The notes under the pieces are model-generated. The model saw nothing but the letters and a program-made list of their open reading frames with translations, had not been told where the DNA came from and did no database searches. Below, one piece after another: positions 10,828 to 22,531 of a stretch of 64,000 nucleotides of DNA; positions within the stretch are counted from its first letter, which is position 1, and each line of letters opens with the position of its first letter. This DNA is from Delftia tsuruhatensis (lineage in GTDB: Bacteria; Pseudomonadota; Gammaproteobacteria; Burkholderiales; Burkholderiaceae_C): positions 434,001-498,000 of the forward strand of contig NZ_LR813084.1 in the NCBI RefSeq assembly GCF_903815225.1, in the 5' to 3' direction. The position numbers and the translations under genes are program-made.

Positions 10828-12936
10828 ATGGCTCGCAAGACCCCCATCGAGCGCTACCGCAACATCGGTATCTCCGCCCACATCGACGCAGGCAAAACCA
10901 CCACCACGGAACGTATCCTGTTCTATACCGGTGTGACCCACAAGCTGGGCGAGGTGCACGACGGCGCTGCTACGACCGACTGGATGGAGCAGGAGCAGGA
11001 GCGCGGCATCACCATCACCTCCGCTGCAGTGACCTGCTTCTGGAAGGGCATGGACCTGTCCTACCCCGAGCACCGCTTCAACATCATCGACACCCCCGGC
11101 CACGTGGACTTCACCATCGAGGTGGAGCGTTCCATGCGCGTGCTGGACGGCGCCTGCATGGTGTACTGCGCCGTGGGTGGCGTGCAGCCCCAGTCGGAAA
11201 CCGTGTGGCGCCAGGCCAACAAGTACAAGGTGCCTCGCCTGGCCTTCGTGAACAAGATGGACCGCACCGGCGCCAACTTCTTCAAGGTCGTCGAGCAGAT
11301 GAAGCTGCGCCTGAAGGCCAACCCCGTGCCCGTCGTGATCCCGATCGGCGCCGAAGAAAACTTCAAGGGCGTGGTCGACCTCGTCAAGATGAAGGCCATC
11401 ATCTGGGACGAAGCCTCGCAAGGCATGAAGTTCGAATACCACGACATCCCCGCCGAGCTGGTGGAGACGGCCAACAAGTGGCGTGAGAACCTGGTCGAAG
11501 CCGCCGCCGAAGCCAGCGAAGACCTGATGAACAAGTACCTGGAGGAAGGTACGCTGTCGGAAGAGGACGTCAAGGCCGGCCTGCGTGCCCGTACCCTGGC
11601 GACCGAAATCCAGCCCATGCTGTGCGGTACCGCCTTCAAGAACAAGGGTGTGCAGCGCATGCTGGACGCCGTGATCGACTACCTGCCGGCGCCCGTGGAC
11701 ATCCCCGACGTCACCGGTACCGATCCCGAGAACGAAGAGACCAAGCTCAGCCGCAAGGCCGACGACGGCGAGAAGTTCTCCGCCCTGGCCTTCAAGCTGA
11801 TGACCGACCCCTTCGTGGGCCAGCTGACCTTCGTGCGCGTGTACTCGGGCGTCCTGACCAAGGGCGACACCGTGTTCAACTCGGTCAAGGGCAAGAAGGA
11901 ACGCATCGGCCGTATCGTGCAGATGATGGCCAACGAGCGCGTGGAAGTCGAAGAGATCCGCGCCGGCGACATCGCTGCCTGCGTGGGCCTGAAGGACGTG
12001 ACCACCGGCGAAACGCTGTGCGCCGTCGAAGCCCCGATCGTGCTGGAACGCATGGTCTTCCCCGAGCCCGTGATTGCACAGGCCGTGGAGCCCAAGTCCA
12101 AGGCCGACCAGGAAAAGATGGGCATCGCCCTGTCGCGTCTGGCAGCCGAGGATCCGTCCTTCCGTGTGCGTTCGGACGAGGAATCGGGTCAGACCATCAT
12201 CGCCGGCATGGGCGAGCTGCACCTGGAAATCATCGTTGACCGCATGAAGCGCGAATTCAACGTGGAGGCCAACGTGGGCAAGCCCCAGGTGGCCTACCGC
12301 GAAACCATTCGCCAGAAGGTCACCGACGTGGACGGCAAGTTCGTGCGCCAGTCCGGCGGCAAGGGCCAGTATGGCCACGTGGTGCTGACCCTGGAGCCCC
12401 AGGAAGCCGGCAAGGGCTTCGAGTTCGTCGACGAAATCAAGGGTGGCGTGGTTCCCCGTGAATACATTCCTGCCGTCGAGAAGGGTGTGATCGAGGCGCT
12501 GACCTCCGGCGTGCTGGCCGGCTACCCCGTGGTGGACGTCAAGGTGCGTCTGACCTTCGGTTCGTACCACGATGTGGACTCGAACGAAATGGCGTTCAAG
12601 ATGGCCGCCATCTTCGGTTTCAAGGAAGCCGCCAAGAAGGCCAGCCCCGTCATCCTCGAGCCGATGATGGCCGTGGAAGTCGAGACGCCCGAAGACTATG
12701 CCGGTACCGTGATGGGCGACCTGTCCTCGCGTCGCGGCATGGTGCAAGGCATGGACGACATGGCCGGCGGCGGCAAGTCCATCAAGGCCGAAGTGCCCCT
12801 GTCCGAAATGTTCGGCTACGCCACCTCGCTGCGCTCGCAGACGCAAGGCCGCGCTACGTACACGATGGAGTTCAAGCACTACGCCGAAGCTCCCCGCAAC
12901 GTGGCCGAAGCCATCGTGGCTGCTCGCGCCAAGTAA
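10828..12936 (+). CDS. fusA: elongation factor G
   Basis: EF-G (702 residues) is the GTPase that drives ribosomal translocation and, with the recycling factor, subunit splitting. The P-loop AHIDAGKT lies at 17-24, with DTPGHVDF and NKMD further on, and the C-terminal domains IV and V run to the end. ATG 10828 gives the standard [15 protein letters not shown] start; an upstream in-frame ATG at 10714 would add unrelated residues. It lies between rpsG and tufA as in other proteobacteria. Confidence 0.99.
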   Translation: MARKTPIERYRNIGISAHIDAGKTTTTERILFYTGVTHKLGEVHDGAATTDWMEQEQERGITITSAAVTCFWKGMDLSYPEHRFNIIDTPGHVDFTIEVERSMRVLDGACMVYCAVGGVQPQSETVWRQANKYKVPRLAFVNKMDRTGANFFKVVEQMKLRLKANPVPVVIPIGAEENFKGVVDLVKMKAIIWDEASQGMKFEYHDIPAELVETANKWRENLVEAAAEASEDLMNKYLEEGTLSEEDVKAGLRARTLATEIQPMLCGTAFKNKGVQRMLDAVIDYLPAPVDIPDVTGTDPENEETKLSRKADDGEKFSALAFKLMTDPFVGQLTFVRVYSGVLTKGDTVFNSVKGKKERIGRIVQMMANERVEVEEIRAGDIAACVGLKDVTTGETLCAVEAPIVLERMVFPEPVIAQAVEPKSKADQEKMGIALSRLAAEDPSFRVRSDEESGQTIIAGMGELHLEIIVDRMKREFNVEANVGKPQVAYRETIRQKVTDVDGKFVRQSGGKGQYGHVVLTLEPQEAGKGFEFVDEIKGGVVPREYIPAVEKGVIEALTSGVLAGYPVVDVKVRLTFGSYHDVDSNEMAFKMAAIFGFKEAAKKASPVILEPMMAVEVETPEDYAGTVMGDLSSRRGMVQGMDDMAGGGKSIKAEVPLSEMFGYATSLRSQTQGRATYTMEFKHYAEAPRNVAEAIVAARAK

Positions 12937-12965
12937 GGCTTTTTGTATAATCGAAGGCTTTTGAG

Positions 12966-12995
12966 TCGCAGCCCCTGAAAGGGGGTTGCGATTTT
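12966..12995 (+). terminator. terminator-like hairpin between fusA and tufA
   Basis: TCGCAGCCCC pairs with GGGGGTTGCGA (one G-T pair) around a short GAAA-containing loop, followed by TTTTT. It would stop or attenuate transcription from the str promoter before tufA. Confidence 0.65.
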
Positions 12996-13098
12996 TGCCG
13001 GTCTGCGATCCCATGCCACCCTGTCACCTGTGCGGGGTGATCAAGCAATGGGGTGCAGACCTTAAACATCACACAGGTTTTGCTCTTTCGGAGAAATC

Positions 13099-14289
<1,191 letters not shown>

Positions 14290-14313
14290 TTCTTAGAAAA
14301 CTAGGAATACACA

Positions 14314-14625
14314 ATGTCCAAGCAAAAAATCCGCATCCGCCTGAAGGCGTTCGACTACAAGCTGATCGACCAGTCCGCTGCCGAGATCGTTGACACCGCC
14401 AAGCGCACTGGCGCCATCGTCAAGGGCCCCGTGCCCCTGCCGACCCGCATGAAGCGCTTCGACATCCTGCGCTCGCCGCACGTCAACAAGACCAGCCGCG
14501 ACCAGTTCGAAATCCGCACCCACCAGCGCCTGATGGACATCGTCGACCCGACCGACAAGACGGTTGACGCCCTGATGAAGCTGGACCTGCCCGCAGGCGT
14601 GGACGTCGAGATCAAGCTGCAATAA
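14314..14625 (+). CDS. rpsJ: 30S ribosomal protein S10 / NusE
   Basis: A 103-residue protein of the 30S head that also acts as NusE in transcription antitermination with NusB. The sequence ([28 protein letters not shown]) is canonical. It follows tufA closely but is separated from rplC by a 210-nt spacer holding a promoter-like region, so rplC onward may have its own start. Confidence 0.99.
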   Translation: MSKQKIRIRLKAFDYKLIDQSAAEIVDTAKRTGAIVKGPVPLPTRMKRFDILRSPHVNKTSRDQFEIRTHQRLMDIVDPTDKTVDALMKLDLPAGVDVEIKLQ

Positions 14626-14666
14626 GCACTTCTGAGGCCCCTTGCGGGGCTGTCGAAGGGCTTTGA

Positions 14667-14707
14667 TTTAACGCGAACTTGCTTGAAAAGGCAGTTCGCG
14701 TTAAAAT
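14667..14707 (+). promoter_or_regulatory. promoter inside a 13-bp inverted repeat, upstream of rplC
   Basis: TTTAACGCGAACT (14667-14679) and AGTTCGCGTTAAA (14693-14705) are perfect inverted repeats 13 nt apart. TTGCTT (14679-14684) and TAAAAT (14702-14707), 17 nt apart, form a good sigma-70 promoter spanning them. The palindrome could bind a regulator over the promoter, or fold in RNA from an upstream start. Confidence 0.6.
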
Positions 14708-14835
14708 TTGGGGCTTCGCCTTTTAGGGCGGAGTTTTATCAACCTTCTTTCGTGCGCAAGGCCTTGGACCACTGGGGCGGGAGCGCAACGCTGGGCCAAT
14801 TGCAGTTTCAGCGGCGAAAGTTTTGGAGCAAACAA

Positions 14836-15510
14836 ATGAGTCTGAGCAACTCCCTGGGGTTGCTGGGTCGCAAGGTGGGCATGATGCGTCTGTTCACTGA
14901 TGATGGGGACGCAGTGCCCGTCACGGTGGTGGATGTGTCCAACAACCGCGTGACTCAGGTCAAAACCCAAGAGAACGATGGCTATGTGGCCCTGCAGGTC
15001 ACTTTCGGTTCGCGCAAGGCATCTCGCGTGACCAAGCCTGAAGCCGGCCACCTCGCCAAGGCAGGTGTCGAAGCCGGTGAAGTGATGGGTGAATTCCGCG
15101 TGACCGAAGAAACCGCCGGCAAGTACGCAGCAGGCTCCGTCCTGCCCGTGGCCGAGCTGTTCTCGGTGGGCCAGAAGGTGGACGTGCAAGGCACCTCCAT
15201 CGGCAAGGGCTACGCCGGCACCATCAAGCGCCACAACTTCAGCTCGCAGCGCGCCTCGCACGGCAACAGCCGTTCGCACAATGTTCCCGGCTCCATCTCG
15301 ATGGCCCAGGATCCAGGTCGCGTGTTCCCGGGCAAGAAGATGACCGGCCACATGGGCGACGAAACCGTCACCACCCAAAATCTCGACGTGGTTCGCATCG
15401 ACGAAGCACGCCAACTGCTCTTGATCAAGGGCGCTGTTCCGGGCTCCAAGGGTGGCTTCGTGACGGTGCGTCCCGCCATCAAGGCCAAAGCTTCCAAGGG
15501 AGCGAACTAA
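14836..15510 (+). CDS. rplC: 50S ribosomal protein L3
   Basis: L3 (224 residues) nucleates 50S assembly and reaches the peptidyl-transferase centre. The true start [16 protein letters not shown] at 14836 follows TTTTGGAGC; the frame is open further upstream through the leader but without homology. The motif [15 protein letters not shown] loop ([12 protein letters not shown]) and the [10 protein letters not shown] segment are present. The stop TAA overlaps the rplD ATG by one base. Confidence 0.98.
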   Translation: MSLSNSLGLLGRKVGMMRLFTDDGDAVPVTVVDVSNNRVTQVKTQENDGYVALQVTFGSRKASRVTKPEAGHLAKAGVEAGEVMGEFRVTEETAGKYAAGSVLPVAELFSVGQKVDVQGTSIGKGYAGTIKRHNFSSQRASHGNSRSHNVPGSISMAQDPGRVFPGKKMTGHMGDETVTTQNLDVVRIDEARQLLLIKGAVPGSKGGFVTVRPAIKAKASKGAN

Positions 15511-16130
15511 TGCAGCTCGAACTCCTGAATGAACAAGGCCAGGCCGCGTCCAAGTTTGACGCGCCCGAGACCGTTTTCGGCCGTGAATTCAACGAAGACC
15601 TGGTCCACCAGATCGTGATCGCCTACCGTGCCAACGCACGCCAGGGCACTCGCGCTCAGAAGGACCGCGAACAGGTCCGTCACACGACCGCCAAGCCTTT
15701 CAAGCAAAAGGGCACCGGCCGCGCTCGCGCCGGTATGTCGTCCTCGCCTCTGTGGCGCGGCGGCGGCCGCATCTTCCCGAATCTGCCTGAAGAAAACTTC
15801 ACGCAGAAGATCAACAAGAAGATGTACCGCGCCGGCATGGCTTCCATCCTGTCGCAGCTGGCCCGCGAAGGCCGCCTGGCCGTGGTGGACTCCCTCAAGC
15901 TCGAAAGCCCCAAGACCAAGGTGCTGGCCGACAAGTTCAAGGCCATGAACCTGGAATCGGTCATGGTGATCGCTGAAGAAGTCGACGAGAACCTGTACCT
16001 GGCTTCCCGCAATCTGAAGAACGTGTTCGTGGTCGAGCCGCGCTACGCCGACCCCGTGTCGCTGGTGCACTACAAGAAAGTGCTCGTCACCAAGGGTGCG
16101 ATCGACAAACTCAAGGAGATGTTCGCATGA
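15510..16130 (+). CDS. rplD: 50S ribosomal protein L4
   Basis: A 206-residue protein whose extended loop lines the exit tunnel ([14 protein letters not shown] region). In Escherichia coli L4 also represses the S10 operon by binding its leader; no equivalent site can be confirmed here. Its start overlaps rplC by 1 nt and its end overlaps rplW by 4 nt (ATGA), so the three are translationally coupled. Confidence 0.98.
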   Translation: MQLELLNEQGQAASKFDAPETVFGREFNEDLVHQIVIAYRANARQGTRAQKDREQVRHTTAKPFKQKGTGRARAGMSSSPLWRGGGRIFPNLPEENFTQKINKKMYRAGMASILSQLAREGRLAVVDSLKLESPKTKVLADKFKAMNLESVMVIAEEVDENLYLASRNLKNVFVVEPRYADPVSLVHYKKVLVTKGAIDKLKEMFA

Positions 16131-16441
16131 GCACGCTCAAGTTTGACGAAGGTCGTCTGATGCAGGTGTTGGTCGCTCCCATCGTGTCCGAGAAGGCCAC
16201 CATGGTTGCTGAAAAGTCCAACGCCGTGACGTTCAAGGTGCTGCAGAGCGCCACCAAGCATGAAATCAAGGCCGCCGTGGAACTGATGTTCAAGGTGGAA
16301 GTGGCTGGTGTCTCCGTGGTGAACATCAAGGGCAAGACCAAGCGCTTTGGCAAGACCACCGGCCGCCGCGACCACGTTCGCAAGGCCTATGTGATGCTCA
16401 AGCCCGGTCAAGAGCTGAACCTGTCCGGGGAGGCTGCTTAA
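16127..16441 (+). CDS. rplW: 50S ribosomal protein L23
   Basis: At 104 residues, L23 lies at the tunnel exit and docks trigger factor and SRP. The family core [14 protein letters not shown] and the late [21 protein letters not shown] are present. It starts inside the last codons of rplD and ends 2 nt before rplB. Confidence 0.98.
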   Translation: MSTLKFDEGRLMQVLVAPIVSEKATMVAEKSNAVTFKVLQSATKHEIKAAVELMFKVEVAGVSVVNIKGKTKRFGKTTGRRDHVRKAYVMLKPGQELNLSGEAA

Positions 16442-16443
16442 TC

Positions 16444-17268
16444 ATGGCTGTTATCAAGCTCAAACCGACGACCCCCGGCCAACGCGGCACGGTCAAGGTC
16501 ACGCGTGACCATCTGCACAAGGGTGCAGGTTTCGCCCCCCTGCTGGAGCCTCAGCACCAGAAGTCGGGCCGTAACAACAACGGTCACATCACCACCCGTC
16601 ACAAGGGCGGTGGCCACAAGCACCACTACCGCGTGGTGGACTTCAAGCGCACCAAGGACGGCATCCCCGCCAAGGTCGAGCGCATCGAGTACGACCCCAA
16701 CCGCACGGCCCACATCGCTCTGGTGTGCTACGCCGACGGCGAGCGTCGCTACATCATCGCTCCGCGCAACCTGGAAGTCGGCGCGACCATCGTCAGCGGC
16801 TCCGAAGCCCCGATCCGCGTGGGCAACACCCTGCCGATCCGCAACATTCCCGTGGGCTCGACCATCCACTGCATCGAACTGAAGATCGGCGCCGGTGCGC
16901 AGATCGCCCGTTCGGCTGGTACGTCCGCCACGCTGCTGGCCCGCGAAGGCATCTACGCCCAGGTGCGCATGCGTTCCGGCGAAGTGCGCAAGGTGCACAT
17001 CGAATGCCGCGCGACCATCGGTGAAGTCGCCAACGAAGAGCACAGCCTGCGCCAACTGGGCAAGGCCGGTGTCAAGCGCTGGATGGGTATCCGCCCGACC
17101 GTTCGCGGCGTGGTGATGAACCCTGTCGACCACCCGCACGGTGGTGGTGAAGGCAAGACCGGTGAAGGCCGTCACGCTGTTGACCCATGGGGCAACCTGA
17201 CGAAGGGCTACCGTACCCGTAACAACAAGCGCACGCAGTCGATGATTGTGTCGCGTCGCAAGAAGTAA
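16444..17268 (+). CDS. rplB: 50S ribosomal protein L2
   Basis: A 274-residue, highly conserved core protein needed for subunit joining and peptidyl transfer. The C-terminal [21 protein letters not shown] region, with its conserved histidine, is intact. It is followed 10 nt later by rpsS. Confidence 0.99.
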   Translation: MAVIKLKPTTPGQRGTVKVTRDHLHKGAGFAPLLEPQHQKSGRNNNGHITTRHKGGGHKHHYRVVDFKRTKDGIPAKVERIEYDPNRTAHIALVCYADGERRYIIAPRNLEVGATIVSGSEAPIRVGNTLPIRNIPVGSTIHCIELKIGAGAQIARSAGTSATLLAREGIYAQVRMRSGEVRKVHIECRATIGEVANEEHSLRQLGKAGVKRWMGIRPTVRGVVMNPVDHPHGGGEGKTGEGRHAVDPWGNLTKGYRTRNNKRTQSMIVSRRKK

Positions 17269-17278
17269 GGGGTAGCAA

Positions 17279-17554
17279 ATGACTCGTTCTCTCAAAAAGG
17301 GTCCGTTTGTTGACCATCACTTGCTGGCCAAGGTCGAGAAGGCCATCGCCGGCAAGGACAAGAAGCCCGTCAAGACCTGGTCGCGTCGCTCCATGGTTCT
17401 GCCCGAGTTCATCGGTCTGACCATTGCCGTGCACAACGGCAAGCAGCACGTGCCCGTGTACGTGACCGACCAGATGGTCGGCCACAAGCTCGGCGAATTC
17501 GCGCTGACCCGTACCTTCAAGGGTCACCCGGCGGACAAAAAAGCCAAGAAGTAA
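17279..17554 (+). CDS. rpsS: 30S ribosomal protein S19
   Basis: A 91-residue protein of the 30S head, contacting the A-site tRNA and the intersubunit bridge. The canonical [15 protein letters not shown] start and the [20 protein letters not shown] core are present. An AAGGGG ribosome site precedes the ATG. Confidence 0.99.
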   Translation: MTRSLKKGPFVDHHLLAKVEKAIAGKDKKPVKTWSRRSMVLPEFIGLTIAVHNGKQHVPVYVTDQMVGHKLGEFALTRTFKGHPADKKAKK

Positions 17555-17564
17555 GGAATAGAAC

Positions 17565-17897
17565 ATGTCTGAAACACGTGCTGTTCTCCGTGGCGTCCGC
17601 CTGTCGGTTGACAAGGGTCGCCTGGTCGCGGACCTGATCCGCGGCAAGAAAGTGGACCAAGCCCTGAACATCCTGACGTTCACGCAGAAAAAAGCTGCCG
17701 TGATCATCAAGAAGGTGCTCGAGTCCGCCATCGCCAACGCCGAGCACAACGACGGCGCCGACATCGACGAACTGAAGGTCAAGACCATCTTCGTCGAGCA
17801 AGGCACCACGCTCAAGCGCTTCACCGCGCGTGCAAAGGGCCGCGGCAATCGCATCAGCAAGCCCACGTGCCATGTGTACGTGACGGTTGGCAACTGA
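17565..17897 (+). CDS. rplV: 50S ribosomal protein L22
   Basis: A 110-residue protein with a beta-hairpin lining the exit tunnel ([12 protein letters not shown] near the end). Macrolide-resistance changes can occur in that hairpin; nothing here looks altered. It is 10 nt from rpsS and 16 nt from rpsC. Confidence 0.98.
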   Translation: MSETRAVLRGVRLSVDKGRLVADLIRGKKVDQALNILTFTQKKAAVIIKKVLESAIANAEHNDGADIDELKVKTIFVEQGTTLKRFTARAKGRGNRISKPTCHVYVTVGN

Positions 17898-17913
17898 AAG
17901 GCCTGGGAAGAAT

Positions 17914-18786
<873 letters not shown>

Positions 18787-18788
18787 AG

Positions 18789-19205
18789 ATGCTGCAACCT
18801 GCTCGCCGCAAATACCGCAAGGAGCAAAAGGGTCGCAACACCGGTATCGCAACGCGGGGTAACTCCGTTGCTTTCGGTGACTTCGGCCTGAAGTCCACTG
18901 ACCGCGGCCGCCTGACGGCGCGCCAGATCGAAGCGGCTCGCCGTGCGATCTCGCGTCACGTCAAGCGTGGCGGTCGTATCTGGATCCGCGTGTTCCCGGA
19001 CAAGCCCATCTCTACCAAGCCCGCAGAAGTGCGTATGGGTAACGGTAAGGGCAACCCCGAGTACTACGTGGCCGAAATCCAGCCCGGCAAGGTGCTCTAC
19101 GAAATCGTGGGCGTGCCTGAAGAGCTGGCTCGTGAAGCGTTCCGCCTGGCCGCTGCAAAGCTGCCGCTGCGTACGACCTTCGTGTCCCGTCAAATTGGTG
19201 CCTGA
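18789..19205 (+). CDS. rplP: 50S ribosomal protein L16
   Basis: At 138 residues, L16 binds near the A site and helps tRNA accommodation. [16 protein letters not shown] and the later [12 protein letters not shown] are canonical. It starts 2 nt after the rpsC stop. Confidence 0.99.
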   Translation: MLQPARRKYRKEQKGRNTGIATRGNSVAFGDFGLKSTDRGRLTARQIEAARRAISRHVKRGGRIWIRVFPDKPISTKPAEVRMGNGKGNPEYYVAEIQPGKVLYEIVGVPEELAREAFRLAAAKLPLRTTFVSRQIGA

Positions 19206-19215
19206 GGAGAACAAC

Positions 19216-19413
19216 ATGACGAAAGCTGCTGAACTCCGCCAAAAAGACGTGGCCGCGCTGGAAGCCGAAGTGAAGTCCCTGCAAAAGGCCCACTTCGGTC
19301 TGCGTATGCAAAAGGCCACGCAACAGCTGGGCAACACGAACATGCTGCGCACCACGCGCCGTGACATCGCCCGTGCCAAGACCATCCTTGCTGAAAAGCA
19401 AGCCGCCAAGTAA
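19216..19413 (+). CDS. rpmC: 50S ribosomal protein L29
   Basis: A 65-residue two-helix protein at the tunnel exit. The start [16 protein letters not shown] follows GGAGAAC; the late [11 protein letters not shown] matches the L29 signature. A longer in-frame extension upstream belongs to a shadow of rplP. Confidence 0.97.
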   Translation: MTKAAELRQKDVAALEAEVKSLQKAHFGLRMQKATQQLGNTNMLRTTRRDIARAKTILAEKQAAK

Positions 19414-19426
19414 TCAGGAAGCCGAC

Positions 19427-19696
19427 ATGACGGAAGCTAAAAAATCCCTCAAGCGCACCTTGATTGGCAAGGTGGTCAGCGACAAGCGCGCCAAGACCGT
19501 GACGGTCCTGGTCGAGCGCCGCGTCAAGCACCCGATCTACGACAAGATCATGATCAAGTCGAGCAAGTACCACGCTCACGACGAGCAAGGTGAGTACAAG
19601 CTGGGCGATCTGATCGAAATCACGGAAAGCCGCCCGCTGTCCAAGACCAAGAACTGGGTTGCGACCCGCTTGGTGCAAAAGGCTGCACTGGTGTAA
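19427..19696 (+). CDS. rpsQ: 30S ribosomal protein S17
   Basis: An 89-residue primary 16S rRNA binder of the 30S body ([20 protein letters not shown]). It is the last gene of the ribosomal run: a strong terminator begins 35 nt later, and rplN and the spc genes that usually follow are absent here. Confidence 0.98.
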   Translation: MTEAKKSLKRTLIGKVVSDKRAKTVTVLVERRVKHPIYDKIMIKSSKYHAHDEQGEYKLGDLIEITESRPLSKTKNWVATRLVQKAALV

Positions 19697-19730
19697 GCCT
19701 ACCCAGGCCCACCGGCTGCAAGGCCCCAGG

Positions 19731-19796
19731 AAACGACCCACAATGTGGGTCGTTTTTTCGTTTGGGGACCGCCATGTCGGTGGGTCCTGTTTTTTT
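19731..19796 (+). terminator. tandem terminators closing the S10 cluster
   Basis: First: AAACGACCCAC and GTGGGTCGTTT, a perfect 11-bp stem with a 3-nt loop, followed by a T-run (19731-19758). Second: GGACC and GGTCC followed by seven T (about 19767-19796). Together they insulate the peroxiredoxin gene from ribosomal transcription. Confidence 0.88.
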
Positions 19797-19816
19797 GCAC
19801 CACAAAGGAGATAGAG

Positions 19817-20323
19817 ATGATCAAAGTCGGAGACGCCCTGCCCGCCGCCACGCTGATGGAATACGTGGAAGTCGAAGGCAATGGTTGCAGCATCGGCCCC
19901 AATCCCGTGAAGCTGCCCGAGGCCGCCGCAGGCAAGACCATCGCGCTCTTCGCCGTGCCCGGCGCCTTCACGCCCACCTGCTCGGCCAAGCATGTGCCCG
20001 GCTTCGTGGAACAGGCCGAGGCCTTCAAGGCCGCTGGCGTGGATGAGATCTGGTGCCTGTCGGTGAACGATGCCTTCGTGATGGGCGCCTGGGCGCGTGA
20101 CCAGAAGACGGATGGCAAGGTGCGCATGCTGGCCGATGGCGACGCCGCCTTCGCCAAGGCCACCGGCCTGACGCTGGACCTCAACGGCAAGGGCCTGGGC
20201 CTGCGCAGCAACCGCTATTCCATGCTGGTCAAGGACGGCAAGGTCGTCACGTTGAACGTGGAAGGCCCCGGCAAGTTCGAGGTCAGCGACGCGGCCACCT
20301 TGCTGGGCCAGGCCAAGGCCTGA
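19817..20323 (+). CDS. peroxiredoxin, Prx5 type
   Basis: A 168-residue cytoplasmic thiol peroxidase that reduces hydrogen peroxide and organic peroxides. The peroxidatic Cys55 lies in the motif PGAFTPTCSAKH; the preceding AVPGAF and the late RSNRYSMLV match the Prx5/PrxII class, which usually takes electrons from glutathione or glutaredoxin. AAAGGAG lies 7 nt before the ATG. It is a single gene between terminators. Confidence 0.93.
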   Translation: MIKVGDALPAATLMEYVEVEGNGCSIGPNPVKLPEAAAGKTIALFAVPGAFTPTCSAKHVPGFVEQAEAFKAAGVDEIWCLSVNDAFVMGAWARDQKTDGKVRMLADGDAAFAKATGLTLDLNGKGLGLRSNRYSMLVKDGKVVTLNVEGPGKFEVSDAATLLGQAKA

Positions 20324-20362
20324 TACCGGCGCGAGGCTGCCGCTTGGGCAGCCTGCTTGCAT

Positions 20363-20396
20363 CGCCAGGAAGGGAGTGCTCCTTTCCTGGCGATTT
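20363..20396. terminator. bidirectional terminator
   Basis: CGCCAGGAAGGGAG pairs with CTCCTTTCCTGGCG (one G-T pair) in a long hairpin, followed by ATTTTC on the plus strand. It lies between the convergent peroxiredoxin and GyrI-like genes. Confidence 0.75.
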
Positions 20397-21014
20397 TCAT
20401 TGCTTCACGACCGGCTGCCGCAAGAGGGTCTTGAGCCGCTCGGCCGGGGTCTTGCGCGGATCGCCCAGATAGATCTCGTGATGGTGCCCGGAGGGGACAA
20501 GACCGTGCGAGGGCATGAACTGCTCGTGAAGTTGCCGCAGAACCGGCCCTTCGTCGTCATAGGCGCCGATATGCAGGGTCTGCACGGCGGGGCCTTCCGT
20601 GAGCCGTTCGAAGCGCAACTGTCCGATCGCGGCAAGCCCTTTCTTGTCCATGGCCTTGTGGAGGGCTGCCTCCACCATCGGCTTTTCCACGAAATCGGGC
20701 ACGGCAATCATCATGGTCCAGCACCAGCGGTCCTTGCGCCGCGCCACGAAATCATCCATGTCCTCGGCCCACCACAGGCCTTCCAGCGGCGGAACCGTGT
20801 AGTCGCGGCACAGGTCTGCCTTGCTCATGAACTTGAGCGTGTAGGAGGCGGCGTAGAGCGCCTGCACACCCGCGGCATGGGCAGGCGCGCGATTGGGGTC
20901 CCCGGTGCCGTCGATCATGAAATAGTTCAGCGGCACCGTGTCGATGATGACAAATTCGCCGCGGGGAGCGCCATACATTGACTTGCAGGCTTTCTTGATA
21001 TCGAACTTCTCCAT
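20397..21014 (-). CDS. GyrI-like small-molecule-binding domain protein
   Basis: A 205-residue protein with a GyrI-like (SOUL/BmrR effector-type) fold: IDTVPLNYFMIDGTGDPN near the start, PPLEGLWWAED, and a C-terminal VQTLHIGAYDDEGP with HHHEIYLGDPRKTP. Stand-alone members are thought to bind or hydrolyse small hydrophobic or cyclic compounds; this one has no DNA-binding domain. AGGAGG precedes the ATG. No functional neighbour helps. Confidence 0.8.
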   Translation of the reverse strand: MEKFDIKKACKSMYGAPRGEFVIIDTVPLNYFMIDGTGDPNRAPAHAAGVQALYAASYTLKFMSKADLCRDYTVPPLEGLWWAEDMDDFVARRKDRWCWTMMIAVPDFVEKPMVEAALHKAMDKKGLAAIGQLRFERLTEGPAVQTLHIGAYDDEGPVLRQLHEQFMPSHGLVPSGHHHEIYLGDPRKTPAERLKTLLRQPVVKQ

Positions 21015-21092
21015 GCAGTCCTCCTGCCCCTGCGGGCACTACATTGACTTGGCTCAAGGCGCGGCACAGGCATTGCTGCCGGGCTTGTGTCG

Positions 21093-21584
21093 CTAGAAGA
21101 TATCGGCCTTGAGGTAATGCGCCCCGGCGATGGGGTTGTGGTAGTAGGGTGGTATTTCCTCGAAGCCCAGATCGGTGTAGAGGGCGCGCGCCGACTCCAT
21201 GTCGTCCAGCGTATCGAGCAGCACATGGTCATAGCCGCACTGGCGGGCCAGGTCCAGCATGGCCTCGGCCAGCTGACGACCCAGGCCGAAGCCCCGGAAG
21301 GCCTTGCGCACGAACAGGCGCTTCATCTCCGCGGCATTCGCGTAGTCACAGTTGTCCAGGGGGCGCAGGGCACAGCAGCCGGCCACCGTGCCATCGACCT
21401 TGGCCAGCAGGATGTGGCCGCGTGGGGGGGCATAGTCACCCGGCAGGCCGGCGACCTCGGCCTCGAAATCCTGGAATTGCAGATCGACGTCCAGGCTGGC
21501 GGCATATTCCCGGAAAATCTGGCGGACTTGGTCCATGTCTTCCAGGTGAATCGGCGCCAGCAAGGCCACAGCAGGCTTGTCCAC
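21093..21584 (-). CDS. GNAT family N-acetyltransferase
   Basis: A 163-residue acetyl-CoA-dependent acetyltransferase. The AcCoA-binding motif A is RKAFRGFGLGRQLAEAML, i.e. the R/QxxGxG/A pattern with GFGLG; before it lies the AGCCALRPL strand and after it LLDTLDDMESARALYTDLGF, typical of the fold. Substrate unknown. It lies 78 nt from the GyrI-like gene on the same strand. Confidence 0.9.
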   Translation of the reverse strand: MDKPAVALLAPIHLEDMDQVRQIFREYAASLDVDLQFQDFEAEVAGLPGDYAPPRGHILLAKVDGTVAGCCALRPLDNCDYANAAEMKRLFVRKAFRGFGLGRQLAEAMLDLARQCGYDHVLLDTLDDMESARALYTDLGFEEIPPYYHNPIAGAHYLKADIF

Positions 21585-21670
21585 GGGCAGTCAGCAGAAA
21601 AAAGGGGAGGCCCAGTTTAGCGGCAAGAGGCCTGTTCCCGGTTGCATAGTCAGGAAGCCGGGCCCATTCG

Positions 21671-22369
21671 TCAGAAAGCCGCCCCCAGTTGCTGCACCCA
21701 CCATGCACCCAGCCCGGCCGCGGCCGCCACAGCCAGGGCCAGCAGGCGGCTGGCCGCGGTGTCGCGGGAGGCGGGCAGAGGTTCGGCCAGGTGCTTGTCC
21801 CCCGTGAGCATGGGGCGCACCAGGCCGCGCCCACGCCAGGTGTAGAAGGCGATGGCCAGCAGGTGCAATGCCAGCAGCACATACAGCAGGTACTGGCCCC
21901 AGTGGGCATGGTAGGCCGTGGCCTGGGCCACCGTGTCGCCCGAGACGAAGCGGCTCAGCGGGCCGGAGAATGCGATCTCGTCGTCGCTCAGCAGCCCGCT
22001 GCCCACCTGGGCGATCAGCACGGCCAGCATGGCGAACACCGACAGTGCTCCCAGGGGGCTGTGGCCGGCAGTGTCGCTGGCCTGCCCCCGGCCGCGCAGA
22101 TGGCGCAGCAGGCTGGAAGGGCTATGAATGAAACTGGCAAAGCGCGACCAGCGGCCGCCAACCACGCCCCACAGCAGGCGAAACAGCAGCAGGGCCAGGA
22201 CCGCGTGCCCCAGCAGCAGATGCCAGTTCATGGCGTTGCCCCCAAGCTTGGCGGTCACCACCAGCGCGATCACCGCCGTCGCCAGCAGCCAGTGGAACAG
22301 CCGGGTGGGCAGGTCCCAGATCCGGACCTTGTGCGTGGGGGTGCCTTGCGCGTTGGATTCTTGTGCCAT
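21671..22369 (-). CDS. cytochrome b561 family protein
   Basis: A 232-residue inner-membrane di-heme b-type cytochrome. The start KVRIWDLPTRLFHWLL supplies the first conserved His in the usual W.P.R..HW form, with HLLLGH (second helix), a central HAHWGQYLLYVLLALHLLAI and a final helix. These are the His positions expected to ligate two hemes. Such proteins pass electrons between quinol and periplasmic c-type cytochromes. The divergent neighbour encodes a cytochrome c', a common pairing that supports this. Confidence 0.88.
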   Translation of the reverse strand: MAQESNAQGTPTHKVRIWDLPTRLFHWLLATAVIALVVTAKLGGNAMNWHLLLGHAVLALLLFRLLWGVVGGRWSRFASFIHSPSSLLRHLRGRGQASDTAGHSPLGALSVFAMLAVLIAQVGSGLLSDDEIAFSGPLSRFVSGDTVAQATAYHAHWGQYLLYVLLALHLLAIAFYTWRGRGLVRPMLTGDKHLAEPLPASRDTAASRLLALAVAAAAGLGAWWVQQLGAAF

Positions 22370-22531
22370 GGCCTGAGCGGTGTGGGGAGACGGTATGGGG
22401 ACATTGTGCCGCCCGTTTTCTGGCCAGGGCCTGCAATGCACCCTGGCCGTGGTCAAACAAAGGTGCACGGACAGGGCGCCACTGCCATACTGGCCCGGCA
22501 GATTTCCCCACACTCCCAAAGGAAAACCACG

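Noticed and set aside
12946..12951. TATAAT just after fusA as a tufA promoter
   Set aside because: No -35-like hexamer at 16-18 nt, and a terminator lies directly downstream of it.
10735..13014. A 759-codon open frame antisense to fusA
   Set aside because: His/Gly/Val-rich shadow with no ribosome site or domain.
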